Part shown: piece by piece, positions 1 through 7,703 of the stretch
Position numbering within the stretch: position 1 is the stretch's first letter
Layout of the letters: the number at the start of each line of letters is the position of its first letter
Assembly: GCA_045132775.1 (NCBI GenBank)
Contig: JBGUSX010000112.1
Span: forward strand, 1 to 30,647
Length of the DNA stretch: 30,647 nt
Direction: 5' to 3'
Source of the DNA: SVTX01 sp045132775
GTDB lineage: Bacteria; Bacillota; Clostridia; Oscillospirales; CAG-272
The notes under the pieces: generated by a model
What the model was told of the DNA's origin: nothing
Database searches by the model: none
What the model saw: the letters and a program-made list of their open reading frames with translations, nothing else
Made by a program: the position numbers and the translations under genes

Positions 1-292
1 TCGCTACGTTCGTCGCACAAGCTTCAAGTCTCCACGGAAACCGGGTCGTATGCTCCATGCCATTGGAGCGCGCCCGGGATCCTTAACCCCCAGCATCCAC
101 CCTAAACTGGGCGTAAAAAGCAGACACCAGGGACTTCATCGATGTGCCCTTCAAAGGATTTTTAGGCCCTTCCTGGAAAACAGCCATTCTGACTAGGATA
201 CTGCACCGTCAGGATGTATATTAACACAGAATTTGTGAATATTCAAGAGGGAAATGAATACTTTGTATATTTTTCAGAAAAAATTCAAAAAC
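1..292. other. Stretch with no recognisable gene
   Basis: I see no convincing gene here. The first 190 bases are open in one plus-strand frame up to a stop near 194, but the translation is basic and proline-rich, has no start and resembles nothing I recognise. Bases 200-290 are AT-rich and look like ordinary intergenic DNA downstream of the minus-strand hydrolase operon. The open part could be the end of a gene or insertion sequence cut by the window edge. Confidence 0.4.
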
Positions 293-324
293 CGGACACA
301 AGGAATTTTCACACCTCATGTCCG
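293..324 (-). terminator. Intrinsic terminator of the hydrolase/NUDIX operon
   Basis: The arms CGGACA and TGTCCG, with inner AGG and CCT, form a hairpin just past the stop codon of the minus-strand hydrolase gene. Read on the minus strand it is followed by a T-rich tail. Confidence 0.7.
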
Positions 325-334
325 ATATTTATCA

Positions 335-1465
335 TTATGTTAACAATTCAGTAGGGATCTCCATTGCCATCCGGCGGTAGCCTGCTGCACTGGGATGCAG
401 ATGGTCGCCGGAGTCATACTCCGGCAGAAACCAATCAAGGTTCTCCGGGTCACGCAATGCCTTATCAAAGTCGATGCACCCATCGATCAGATCCGTTGTC
501 CGAATGAAATCATTATACGCATGGCGCATTTCCTGCCGGAATGGTGCATCTGTCCGCCAACCACCCATGGGCAGCAGCGTACCGACATAGACACGATATC
601 CGTATGACCGAGCCTGGGCAATATATGCCTTTAATCCCTCGATCAATTCCTCCACTGTGGGAAGATCACTCATAGGCCGGAATACATTGACCTTCTCGCC
701 CACCGGGTGAATGATATCATTGATACCCTGCTGAATAATAACAGTATCAGCCCCATCCGTCGGAACCTCATGATGGAAACGGTTACTGCCCATCAAACCG
801 TAGGATTCGTAAGTCAGGCAGTGATACTCTCGCAAAATGCGAGAACCCGAGGTGGCACGGCGGATAATTCCGGTGCGGCGATAACCCTCATTGAAGCATC
901 GCAGCGCCAGATAATCCGGCCAGTCTTGCGCCGTGATGGAGTCGCCGTAGCAAACGATCGCCCGATTTTCCTCTGCTGTATATACAGATACATTGCTCAG
1001 GAAGTAAAACAGATGGGTCTTGCGGGAGGTTTCGATATCAATATGGATGGTTTCTGTTTCATCTCCGTTGGCGTACAATCCCTCAGACAGTGGGCCGCAG
1101 GCAAAAACAACGGAGCGCATGAGGGTGAAATCTTTTAAATAGAAGCTGACCTGAACAACCTCTCCCTCCAACACTTCGATAGACAGCGGATCGGAAACTC
1201 GGTTCTCCCCTGCCGGGATCGTCACACTTCTTTCCTTGTCAAATAATACGGGGTAAAACCGTCCACCATATAAGACAGTTACCTTATTCAATGTGATCGG
1301 CTCTGTGCCGCAATAATTATCAAATGTCAGCCGCAGCGCATCGCCCGCAAAGGGAATATGGATGGGATAGCGCACTGTAATATCCTTGGCATACCGTTCC
1401 GGGCGGTTTTCCGCAACACTCACAGCATTGCCCCATACGCTGACCCAGCGCTTATTATCGTTCAT
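335..1465 (-). CDS. SGNH/GDSL-family hydrolase
   Basis: This is a 376-residue protein of the SGNH (GDSL) esterase/lipase superfamily, probably an esterase or carbohydrate deacetylase; the substrate cannot be told. The catalytic blocks appear in order: the nucleophile block YGDSIT near residue 173, the GIND block (block III, Asn) near 248, and DHLHPSAAG near the C terminus, which supplies the catalytic Asp and His. The first 160 residues look like a separate beta-rich domain, as in two-domain SGNH enzymes. There is no signal peptide, so it is likely cytoplasmic. Its ATG overlaps the stop of the upstream NUDIX gene by four bases, so the two are translationally coupled. Confidence 0.85.
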   Translation of the reverse strand: MNDNKRWVSVWGNAVSVAENRPERYAKDITVRYPIHIPFAGDALRLTFDNYCGTEPITLNKVTVLYGGRFYPVLFDKERSVTIPAGENRVSDPLSIEVLEGEVVQVSFYLKDFTLMRSVVFACGPLSEGLYANGDETETIHIDIETSRKTHLFYFLSNVSVYTAEENRAIVCYGDSITAQDWPDYLALRCFNEGYRRTGIIRRATSGSRILREYHCLTYESYGLMGSNRFHHEVPTDGADTVIIQQGINDIIHPVGEKVNVFRPMSDLPTVEELIEGLKAYIAQARSYGYRVYVGTLLPMGGWRTDAPFRQEMRHAYNDFIRTTDLIDGCIDFDKALRDPENLDWFLPEYDSGDHLHPSAAGYRRMAMEIPTELLT

Positions 1466-1947
1466 TTCATTTCTCCTGTTTCTATATTGATAAACCAGTC
1501 CTCTACGATATCGGAATGGGTAATGACGATCTCAATATTCTTGAGTTCTTCTTTGGTAAAAAAACGAAGCTCTCTGGACTCCTCACTGATTCGCAGGTTA
1601 TCTTCACGATCCAATTCCAATGCGAAGACAACGATCACCATGCGCCACACACTACCGTCACAGTAGGCCGCAATCCTCCCCGGCTCGCCGTATACTGCCA
1701 GCTTGCGGAAGCGTTCCTTAGAAACACGGATGCCCAGTTCTTCGTAAATCTCACGAGCCATTGCCTGAGGTGCAGTCTCGTGATCTTTCACACCGCCGCC
1801 AACAAGTCCCCAGATATCACTGTCACGGCGCTTTTCCAGCAGTAGCTTGCCGTTGCAGGTGATGATAGCATTGGCACCAAGATGGGCACCCATAGTTGTT
1901 CTGGGCGCATTCTTCGGGTCACCACGATAGAATTTTACAATTGACAT
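1462..1947 (-). CDS. NUDIX hydrolase
   Basis: This is a 161-residue NUDIX-family pyrophosphohydrolase that would cleave a nucleoside diphosphate linked to another group. The full NUDIX box is visible: it starts at GGGVKDHE, continues to REIYEELGI, and matches the GX5EX7REUXEEXGU pattern with its metal-binding glutamates. The substrate cannot be predicted. It is the first gene of a two-gene minus-strand operon, and its stop overlaps the hydrolase start (ATGA). About 135 bases of repeat-rich DNA lie upstream. Confidence 0.9.
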   Translation of the reverse strand: MSIVKFYRGDPKNAPRTTMGAHLGANAIITCNGKLLLEKRRDSDIWGLVGGGVKDHETAPQAMAREIYEELGIRVSKERFRKLAVYGEPGRIAAYCDGSVWRMVIVVFALELDREDNLRISEESRELRFFTKEELKNIEIVITHSDIVEDWFINIETGEMK

Positions 1948-1995
1948 AAATATTCACTCTCAAAAACGTATATTTACTTTTGACCTTTTTTAAAC

Positions 1996-2052
1996 CGGTA
2001 TGGTTTCAAAAAGTTTCACTTAAAAACGAAACCATACCGAGGAAAGTGAAAC
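1996..2052. repeat. Two interlocking inverted repeats upstream of the NUDIX operon
   Basis: CGGTATGGTTTC at 1996-2007 pairs perfectly with GAAACCATACCG at 2028-2039. GTTTCACTT at 2013-2021, inside the loop of the first pair, pairs with AAGTGAAAC at 2044-2052. The arrangement could form an H-type pseudoknot in RNA. Equally, it could be paired operator half-sites, because GAAACCATA also recurs directly (2028 and 2048). It lies in the likely 5' leader or promoter of the NUDIX gene. Confidence 0.7.
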
Positions 2053-2081
2053 CATAGACAGTTAGACAAATTGGAATTTGT

Positions 2082-2357
2082 TTAATACAAATACTCTAAT
2101 TCCGCTTGTTCCCAAGCTGTTAAAAAGCACATATTCTCTATTGTTGCATTTTCAATTAATTCAAGAACACTATCAAAACTTTGTTCATTCTTGTTTTCCC
2201 ATAAAGAAACGTAGTTTATTGACCCACTACAAGAAATGAAGTATTTTTTCCCATTCATCTTAAACTCTAATTCACGCCCAAAATCAATTAGGAATATGAG
2301 TGCCGCAATGGACTTTTGGTTGAATAATTCATTTACAATCAAGTCATGTATATGCAT
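2082..2357 (-). CDS. Hypothetical protein, 91 residues
   Basis: This is a small acidic protein that I do not recognise. A clear GAGGAGATAG ribosome binding site precedes the ATG, which supports it as a real gene. The sequence alternates predicted strands and helices, has no membrane segment, and ends in a glutamate-rich helix. It is more AT-rich than the hydrolase/NUDIX genes next to it. It sits just past the stranded ssrA terminator, in the same orientation, and appears to be host DNA lying outside the integrated element. Confidence 0.6.
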   Translation of the reverse strand: MHIHDLIVNELFNQKSIAALIFLIDFGRELEFKMNGKKYFISCSGSINYVSLWENKNEQSFDSVLELIENATIENMCFLTAWEQAELEYLY

Positions 2358-2428
2358 TTCTATCTCCTCGTCAAATTCAAGTTTATCGAATTGATTATAT
2401 CATAGTATCGCAAAAATAGCAAAAGAAA

Positions 2429-2474
2429 AAGACCGACCATTTCGGATACCTATCGTATCAAAATGATCGGTCTT
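2429..2474 (-). terminator. Original ssrA terminator, now cut off by the element
   Basis: AAGACCGA (2429-2436) pairs with TCGGTCTT (2467-2474), with an inner GATAC/GTATC pair. On the minus strand it is followed by TTTTTCTTTT. It ends two bases from the left copy of the tmRNA 3' end, so before integration it would have followed ssrA directly. Confidence 0.8.
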
Positions 2475-2475
2475 A

Positions 2476-2499
2476 TTTGGTGGAGCCGAGGGGAATCGA
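2476..2499. repeat. Left attachment site, 24-bp direct repeat of the ssrA 3' end
   Basis: These bases are identical to 25126-25149 and diverge on both sides. The sequence corresponds on the minus strand to the T-arm and acceptor end of tmRNA, ending in CTCCACCA. It is the duplicated crossover segment expected from site-specific integration. Confidence 0.9.
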
Positions 2500-2592
2500 T
2501 TTAATCATAGTGTCGCAGCGGTCTAGCCCGCTGCGAGCAACAGTCCGCCGGACTATTGCATTTAAATTGTTCGATTCCCATCGTCTGAACAC
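2490..2592. repeat. Nested stem-loops at the recombinase-proximal end of the element
   Basis: GGGAATCGA (2491-2499) is matched by inverted TCGATTCCC (2571-2579). Between them lie two further hairpins: CGCAGCGG/CCGCTGCG (2514-2521 and 2528-2535) and GCAACAGTCC/GGACTATTGC (2537-2546 and 2550-2559, one mismatched pair). This fills the gap between the left attachment repeat and the recombinase stop. It could be a recombinase-binding arm, an RNA structure that insulates the end, or both. Confidence 0.7.
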
Positions 2593-4134
2593 CTATACCA
2601 AAAGAAAAGCCACCCCGAAGGGTGACTTTTCTTTTGGTGGAGCGGGTGTCATCAAAGATGAACACCCCTCCTTTCCTTCAGGTTCGCCATTAAAAGCTTC
2701 TTCAATATCTTCAAGCGGGATATTGTCGATGCTCAAAGACTTTTTGCTTGCGTTGATGATCAATGTGAAATGGTCATCGTACAGATAGACCGAGTGTACG
2801 AAGATGTTAATGAGCGCTCTGCGCTTATTGAAATCGTCCATTGGCATTTCGCAGATGAAATCGAGAAAGGCGTAAACCTGCGCTTCGGTCAAGCAGATCT
2901 TCTTGTTATTCTCAATAGCAAGCTGCGCTTCCAACTCTGCCTTTTCCGCTTGCCGTTGGTGGAGTCGCTCGGTCAGCATATCTACCGCTTGTCCCTGCTC
3001 AATACCTTTCCAAAGGTTCTCAATCGCGGTATCGACCTCTTTGATCGCCTTCTTGATTTCCTTGACGGAGAGATTGTCGGGGCTCTTGTTACATTCCTCT
3101 GCAACCCGCTTGGCGATATAGCGTATCTTATCGTCTGTCAGCATTTGCAGGCAAACCTCGATAACGCGGTTTTCGATATATTCCTTTCCGACTACCTTCT
3201 TATCGCATAGCTTCTTGCGAGCGTTCTTGCAATTATAATAGTGATACTGTCTGCCCGACTTGCCCGTACCGCCGTAGCCGACCATAAGCTCCTTGCAATG
3301 ACCGCAATATAATTTGGTTGTCAGTAAATACTCGTTTTCTCCGCGTGTACGTGCGGGAGCAGATTTGTTCTTGTTCATAAGCGTTTGTACCCGATAGAAC
3401 AGTTCATCATCCATAATACGTGGCATTCCACCGGGTGTTTCAACTCCTTTGTATAAATATATGCCGATATAGCGTTTGTTAGTTAGAAGATGGCTGAGGC
3501 TGTTGTAGGTAAACTCGTTACCGATTGAGGTCTTGACCTTTCGCCGTTGCAAATCTTTAACGATCTCGGCTTTGGTTTCTCCGCTTGCGTAACGCTCGTA
3601 AATCTCGCGGACGATTGCCGCTTCTTCCTCGTCAACGGAAAAGGTGCGATCTTTGTTGACCTTATATCCAAGTCCGGGATTGCTGCCATTGGATAAGCAT
3701 TTTTCGGCGTTGATTGCCATACCTCGGTTTATCTTCTGCGCAAGCTCTACGGAGTAGTATTCCGCCATACTTTCGAGAACGCCCTCAATGAGAATGCCCG
3801 AGGCATCGTCCGAGATGTTTTCCTTGGCGGACATAACTCTGACGCCGTTCTTCTTAAGCTTGGCTTTGTTGATTGCGCTGTCGTAACGGTTACGGGCAAA
3901 TCGGTCAAGCTGATATACAAGCACACCCTCAAAGGTATGCTTGTCGCTATCTGCGATCATTCTTTGAAATTCTGCGCGGTTATCAAACTTACCGCTTTGT
4001 GCGCGGTCGATATATTCGCCCACAACGGTATAATTGTGAGATTCGGCATATTCGTAACAGACCTTCAACTGTCCTTCAATGGATTGCTCGGTTTGGCTAT
4101 GGCTCGAATATCGAGCGTATATTACTACGTTCAT
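2593..4134 (-). CDS. Large serine recombinase (site-specific integrase)
   Basis: This 513-residue protein is the probable integrase/excisionase of the element. It would cut and rejoin DNA at the ssrA site through a 5'-phosphoserine link. The N-terminal resolvase domain starts VVIYARYSS, with the nucleophile serine at about residue 10 or 11. A recombinase domain follows, then a zinc ribbon near the middle (CGHC ... YYNCKNARKKLC), and a Glu/Lys-rich coiled coil at about 360-410. This is the normal order and length for the Clostridia family. AGGAGG stands ahead of the ATG. It is the last gene of the minus-strand operon and points at the left attachment site 94 bases away. Its 3' end overlaps a terminator hairpin. 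Confidence 0.93.
   Translation of the reverse strand: MNVVIYARYSSHSQTEQSIEGQLKVCYEYAESHNYTVVGEYIDRAQSGKFDNRAEFQRMIADSDKHTFEGVLVYQLDRFARNRYDSAINKAKLKKNGVRVMSAKENISDDASGILIEGVLESMAEYYSVELAQKINRGMAINAEKCLSNGSNPGLGYKVNKDRTFSVDEEEAAIVREIYERYASGETKAEIVKDLQRRKVKTSIGNEFTYNSLSHLLTNKRYIGIYLYKGVETPGGMPRIMDDELFYRVQTLMNKNKSAPARTRGENEYLLTTKLYCGHCKELMVGYGGTGKSGRQYHYYNCKNARKKLCDKKVVGKEYIENRVIEVCLQMLTDDKIRYIAKRVAEECNKSPDNLSVKEIKKAIKEVDTAIENLWKGIEQGQAVDMLTERLHQRQAEKAELEAQLAIENNKKICLTEAQVYAFLDFICEMPMDDFNKRRALINIFVHSVYLYDDHFTLIINASKKSLSIDNIPLEDIEEAFNGEPEGKEGCSSLMTPAPPKEKSPFGVAFLLV
2600..2635 (-). terminator. Bidirectional terminator hairpin inside the recombinase 3' end
   Basis: AAAAGAAAAG (2600-2609) pairs with CTTTTCTTTT (2626-2635) around a CACCC/GGGTG stem and a CGAA loop. 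It lies within the last codons of the recombinase gene. A hairpin with A/T flanks could stop transcription in either direction and shield the element from the host operon. Confidence 0.65.
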
Positions 4135-4169
4135 TGTAATACCTCCTATTTGTCCTAATATAATTATAA

Positions 4170-4391
4170 TTATTTCTCTTGATAAGTCGATTGTACGGAT
4201 GTTTGAACACCCGACGCAAGCGCATCGGGTGTCCTCTCATCGTATTCGGGGTGCTTTGCAAGCCACTTTTCAAAGTATGCTTTGCCCTCGTCGCTCTCGT
4301 AAAACGCGCGGATTTCGGGCACCAAGGCTTTGGCAAAGGAATTGAGCAGTTCTTCGGGGAGTGCAACGTCAATCTTTGGGCGTTTGGTCAT
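4170..4391 (-). CDS. Hypothetical protein, 73 residues
   Basis: This is a small charged protein that I do not recognise. It begins MTKRPKIDVALPEELLNSFA and has a likely helical middle part rich in Glu, Lys and aromatic residues. AAGGAGG precedes the ATG by a normal distance. It lies between the ParB-like gene (12 bases upstream) and the recombinase (35 bases downstream) on the same strand, so it belongs to the mobilization/integration operon. A small accessory or excision-control protein at this position would fit, but the sequence shows no DNA-binding motif I can name. Confidence 0.6.
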   Translation of the reverse strand: MTKRPKIDVALPEELLNSFAKALVPEIRAFYESDEGKAYFEKWLAKHPEYDERTPDALASGVQTSVQSTYQEK

Positions 4392-4403
4392 AGGCAGTCC
4401 TCC

Positions 4404-5258
4404 TTATAAGCTTCGCTCTTTTTTGCGCTGAAGAACTTTGTAATAATGCTCGCAGGCTTTGAGCACAAAGTCCTCGGTTTGCTTGGCATTGCCTTTTGGA
4501 ATATACTTTCTGATACGCTCCATCGGCACTTTAAACATCTCCCGCTGATTTGCCTTTTCCTCGCTCATAATCTCGGCAATGACCTCGGGTGTTAAGCCCT
4601 GCTCATAGCTGATCTTCTTGAAACGGCAAGCCTGCGAGAGCGACGGAGTGCAATCGTTGATCTCCATCTGTTCCAAAAGGTCGTATTGCTCTTGCTCGTT
4701 CAAATAGGAAAGCTCCACGGCGGGAGTAAATGAAATGCGCCCGTCATCCACGTATTGCAGAATTTCGGGGATAAGGTTTGTAAGGCGGATATATCGCTGT
4801 ACTTGTCTTGCACTTTCATTGGTATCAGCGGCAATTTGTTCGTCCGTTCTCAACTTCGCGCCAACTTGGCACGAAGTTAAATCGGAACGCCAACCTTGAT
4901 GATCTAAAGCATCGGCTTTCAACTTATAAGCAAACGCTTTCTCACTCGGCAGAATGTGTTCGCGGTGGAGATTGCTATCAACCAATACGATTGCCGCCGC
5001 GTCACGGTCGAGAGAAACAATTAAGGCAGGGACTTCAAGAATCCCTGCCTTCTTACTTGCCATAACCCGTCTGTGACCGGATATGATCTCATATTCATCT
5101 TCGGTATTTTCTTTGGGGCGAACGATAATGGGGGATAGAACGCCGTGCTCACGGATACTCTCGGAAAGACGCTCCATTTCCTCGTTGTCCTGTACCTTGT
5201 AAGGGTGATTTTCAAATGCGTGTAATTTCTCAATCAATATATTTTTCGTGTTTTTCAT
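4404..5258 (-). CDS. ParB/Spo0J-family protein
   Basis: This 284-residue protein has the ParB N-terminal domain at about residues 8-105. The recognisable blocks are SESIREHGVLSPIIVRP, SGHRRV and NLHREHILPSEKA. A helix-turn-helix region follows at about 125-165, with TNESARQVQRYIRL. Family members bind CTP and centromere-like DNA, but several on mobile elements act as regulators or nicking proteins. No ParA ATPase lies next to it, so classical ParAB partition is not supported. It sits six bases downstream of the relaxase in the same operon. Its ATG is preceded by GAGGT. Confidence 0.88.
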   Translation of the reverse strand: MKNTKNILIEKLHAFENHPYKVQDNEEMERLSESIREHGVLSPIIVRPKENTEDEYEIISGHRRVMASKKAGILEVPALIVSLDRDAAAIVLVDSNLHREHILPSEKAFAYKLKADALDHQGWRSDLTSCQVGAKLRTDEQIAADTNESARQVQRYIRLTNLIPEILQYVDDGRISFTPAVELSYLNEQEQYDLLEQMEINDCTPSLSQACRFKKISYEQGLTPEVIAEIMSEEKANQREMFKVPMERIRKYIPKGNAKQTEDFVLKACEHYYKVLQRKKERSL

Positions 5259-5264
5259 ATTATT

Positions 5265-6638
5265 TTACCTCGTTCTTGATTTATCTTTCTTTTGAATTAG
5301 TCCGTTGTTCTTTAGTTCGATTTCTCGCTCGGCATCAAGCAATTCCTTGATGCGCGGAATGTGCTGCTCGATGCGCAGAGAAATCTTTAATTGATTTCGC
5401 AGGGGTGTCATTTTCTTGGTCAGCTCCTTGCATTGTTCTTTGAGTGATGCTTCCTCCTCGGTCGTTTTCACGCGACGAATCTTCAAGCGCAACTCATAGC
5501 GTTTCTGCTCCAATTCGGCAATACGAGCCGCTGTGTCTTGTTGAAATGATAAAAGCTCCTGCGGCGACTCGATATAGTGGTCGCGCAAGAGCCAATATTC
5601 TTCCATATATTTGTCGGCTTTCGATGCCTCGGCGCGTATCATCGGAGATACGGGGCGGTTATCCGCTTCTTGTACGTTGTTGCCCGTGCAGATCTTAAAC
5701 AGTTCAACGATAATAGCAAATAAGAGTTGAAGTCCGTCCATTTGTTCAGCTTCTCGCATTTGCTGCGCAAAATCAAGCATTGGCTTACGTTTCATTTTCG
5801 GTGGGCGGTATTTGATCTGCTCAATATGCTCACGATTCCAACGGAAACGGTTAATGAGATTTTCTTTCGTATATCTCTCGTTCAAGCTGCTAAGCCGCAC
5901 CGCGCGCGACCACCCCGCCGAAATAACGGCGGGATGCTCGTAATCAAAATTGCGCGTAAAGGTGTAACCAAGTGCTTTGAGAAATGCCATAAACTCATTG
6001 TGGGTAATACACTGTGAAAGTGCTTCTTCCACGTCGCGCCGCAGCATTTCGCGGTGGGTAACGTGTCCCGCCTTTTGCGCCCAATACGCCTTCTTATTGC
6101 TATAAAACTTATGGCTTTGAATGACCGATTTGCTTCTCTCGGCACAGATCGCGTCGGAAATCTTTCTAAGCTCCAATCTGTCACCAATGCTGTTGCGAAA
6201 TTTCTTCCCGTCGGTAAAAGAAACGCTATTGATTACGAAATGGTTGTGGATGTTTTCGGTGTTGAGATGGGTGGTAACGACTACTTGATATTTCGCACCC
6301 CACATCTTACGCGCGGTTTCCACACCGATCTGATGCGCCTCTTCGGGAGTGACTTCGCCCTCGGCAAAGCTTTGGTATCCGTGGTATGCGATATTCTTTC
6401 CTCGCTCTCCGAAACGCCGTTTTACTGCAATCATCTCATTATAAGCGTTATGCTTGGAGCAGTTGATACCCGTCACGAAAGCCGTGCGGTCGGTTTTATC
6501 GTCGTTCTCAACGTAACGGATAGCCGCATACAAATCCTCGTCAAGATATTCCTTGGCGGTGGTCTTGTCGGGATTGTTCGCATAGTCGATAACCTCTTTT
6601 AACCGTCCTTTGACGGGCCAGAATCCTGTAGTTGCCAT
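5265..6638 (-). CDS. MOBP-type relaxase
   Basis: This 457-residue protein would nick the element at oriT and lead the strand into a recipient. Motif I is DYANNPDKT with the probable catalytic tyrosine at Y19. Motif III is HLNTENIHNH, with the metal-binding histidines H124, H131 and H133. The C-terminal third (about 340-450) is a Glu/Lys/Arg-rich coiled coil, as is common in this family. AAAGGAG precedes the ATG. The gene overlaps the end of mobC by 40 bases, so the two are coupled. No coupling protein or channel genes are present, so transfer would depend on a helper. Confidence 0.92.
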   Translation of the reverse strand: MATTGFWPVKGRLKEVIDYANNPDKTTAKEYLDEDLYAAIRYVENDDKTDRTAFVTGINCSKHNAYNEMIAVKRRFGERGKNIAYHGYQSFAEGEVTPEEAHQIGVETARKMWGAKYQVVVTTHLNTENIHNHFVINSVSFTDGKKFRNSIGDRLELRKISDAICAERSKSVIQSHKFYSNKKAYWAQKAGHVTHREMLRRDVEEALSQCITHNEFMAFLKALGYTFTRNFDYEHPAVISAGWSRAVRLSSLNERYTKENLINRFRWNREHIEQIKYRPPKMKRKPMLDFAQQMREAEQMDGLQLLFAIIVELFKICTGNNVQEADNRPVSPMIRAEASKADKYMEEYWLLRDHYIESPQELLSFQQDTAARIAELEQKRYELRLKIRRVKTTEEEASLKEQCKELTKKMTPLRNQLKISLRIEQHIPRIKELLDAEREIELKNNGLIQKKDKSRTR

Positions 6639-6925
6639 TTACGCATATTCTCCTTTCTCGGCGCAATCAGCTCTTTGGATATATCCTTTAGCAAAGCGAG
6701 CGCCGCCGCGTTTACCTCTGCGGAGAACGGTGCTTCGACGAGTGCATCCAATTTCTCGCAGAAAATAAAAAGAGCGTCGGGAGAAACCGATCTCGGCTCA
6801 AATCCCAACGCTCTTTGACGGATATATTCTGTTGTACTAAGCCCACAAGCTTTTGCCAAGGAGTTCACTCGCTCCTTTTCCTTTTGCGTTACGCGGGCAA
6901 CGATTCGTGTATCTTGTTTTGTCAT
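6599..6925 (-). CDS. MobC-like relaxosome accessory protein
   Basis: This 108-residue protein has the MobC/ribbon-helix-helix look. An N-terminal strand (TRIVARVTQKEKERVNSLAK) is followed by a helix with STTEYIRQRALG, then a helical C terminus. Members bind oriT and help the relaxase melt and nick it. It is the first gene of the minus-strand operon that runs through the relaxase, the ParB-like gene and the recombinase. The predicted oriT lies directly upstream, the usual arrangement. Its 3' end overlaps the relaxase start. Confidence 0.82.
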   Translation of the reverse strand: MTKQDTRIVARVTQKEKERVNSLAKACGLSTTEYIRQRALGFEPRSVSPDALFIFCEKLDALVEAPFSAEVNAAALALLKDISKELIAPRKENMRKWQLQDSGPSKDG

Positions 6926-6950
6926 AAAATCATCCTTTCTGTTGGGGTAT

Positions 6951-7021
6951 TAGGGGCATCCCCTAAAATCTCTGCCATAATCCCTTATGGCGGGGCGACG
7001 TTTGGCACACAAACGTCCTGC
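6951..7021 (+). other. Predicted origin of transfer (oriT)
   Basis: Three perfect inverted repeats lie in 71 bases: TAGGGG/CCCCTA (6951-6956 and 6960-6965), GCCATAA/TTATGGC (6974-6980 and 6985-6991) and ACGTTTG/CAAACGT (6998-7004 and 7010-7016). The last abuts TCCTGC at 7016-7021, which resembles the TCCTG^C nick core of MOBP origins such as RP4. This predicts nicking after G7020 on the plus strand. The place, just upstream of mobC, is the expected one. Confidence 0.7.
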
Positions 7022-7024
7022 TTG

Positions 7025-7333
7025 TTACGGTGTAAGACACTCGTATCTCTCTACTTTTCGAAGATAAGAGTTGCCGTTCTTCGCTCTTTCAAACGTGAGC
7101 TTTAAGCGCGCTCCTTCTTCAATATCGGGGATACCGAGATAGTCCGTATTCTGCCAAGCGGCAGCCATAATCTTACTACCGTCCTCAAATGTGAAATAGG
7201 CAACGATATTTCTGCCTTTACCCCAACGCTTTACGTCAAGCGTTGCGATAAATTCGCCCTCGCGTTCGTTTGCTTTGTAGTTATCAACGCGGATACCCGC
7301 GTCCTTCATTTGTCTGAATGAATAAGCTTTCAT
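7025..7333 (-). CDS. Hypothetical protein, 102 residues, possibly OB-fold
   Basis: I do not recognise this protein. It is compact and strand-rich, with a repeated pattern of alternating hydrophobic residues, e.g. GRNIVAYFTFEDGSKIMAAA and ARLKLTFERA. This would fit a small OB-like or other beta-barrel fold, but that is inference. AGGAGG stands ahead of the ATG. It is the last gene of the minus-strand segregation cluster, with an inverted repeat separating it from the ParR-like gene, and it ends four bases from the predicted oriT. A DNA-binding role at oriT is possible. Confidence 0.65.
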   Translation of the reverse strand: MKAYSFRQMKDAGIRVDNYKANEREGEFIATLDVKRWGKGRNIVAYFTFEDGSKIMAAAWQNTDYLGIPDIEEGARLKLTFERAKNGNSYLRKVERYECLTP

Positions 7334-7369
7334 ATAGTTGTTTCCTCCTAAAATTTTTATAATGCCAAA

Positions 7370-7412
7370 GTGATGCCGCTACTCGTTTTGAGCAATAAAA
7401 AAGCGGCATCAC
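7370..7412. repeat. 11-bp inverted repeat between the ParR-like gene and the 102-residue gene
   Basis: GTGATGCCGCT (7370-7380) pairs perfectly with AGCGGCATCAC (7402-7412) around a 21-base loop. No T-run follows directly on either strand, so a standard terminator is not certain. It could be an attenuator or a centromere-like site for the ParR protein. Confidence 0.6.
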
Positions 7413-7424
7413 CGTAATGCCACA

Positions 7425-7703
7425 TTACATAAACAAATCAAGTGAGTCCATAAGGATATTTTCATCCTCGGTTATTTCCTCGGTGGGTGCTTCTTCCGTT
7501 TTCACAACGGATATATCCTTTAGGCACTCTTTGAGCGTTTCTCTTATGATCGTTTCCATCCTCCCGTCGGTTTCAAAGTAAGCGTTTATCGCGGAAATAA
7601 TCGTCTTGTTCTTTGAGTCCGTAACGGGTTGCAGATGTTCCCAAGCTCTGCGGTCTGCTTCATTATCTAAATTGAAGCGCAGGCTAAACCGTTTGATCGT
7701 CAT
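7425..7703 (-). CDS. ParR-like segregation adaptor
   Basis: This 92-residue protein follows the actin-like gene with an ATGA overlap, which is where ParR/StbB adaptors sit. Its start (KRFSLRFNLDNEADRRAWEHL) and the following KNKTIISAINAYF resemble the ribbon-helix-helix DNA-binding head of ParR proteins. The C terminus is acidic and ends in MDSLDLFM, a plausible filament-binding tail. ParR binds the centromere parC and docks it on ParM filaments. The identification rests more on position and general pattern than on a strict motif. Confidence 0.7.
   Translation of the reverse strand: MTIKRFSLRFNLDNEADRRAWEHLQPVTDSKNKTIISAINAYFETDGRMETIIRETLKECLKDISVVKTEEAPTEEITEDENILMDSLDLFM

Noticed and set aside
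2500..2592. A tRNA gene at the left end of the element, suggested by GTTCGATTCCC and hairpins
   Set aside because: The acceptor stem halves do not pair and no anticodon arm can be drawn. The T-loop-like piece is better explained as an inverted copy of attachment-site sequence.
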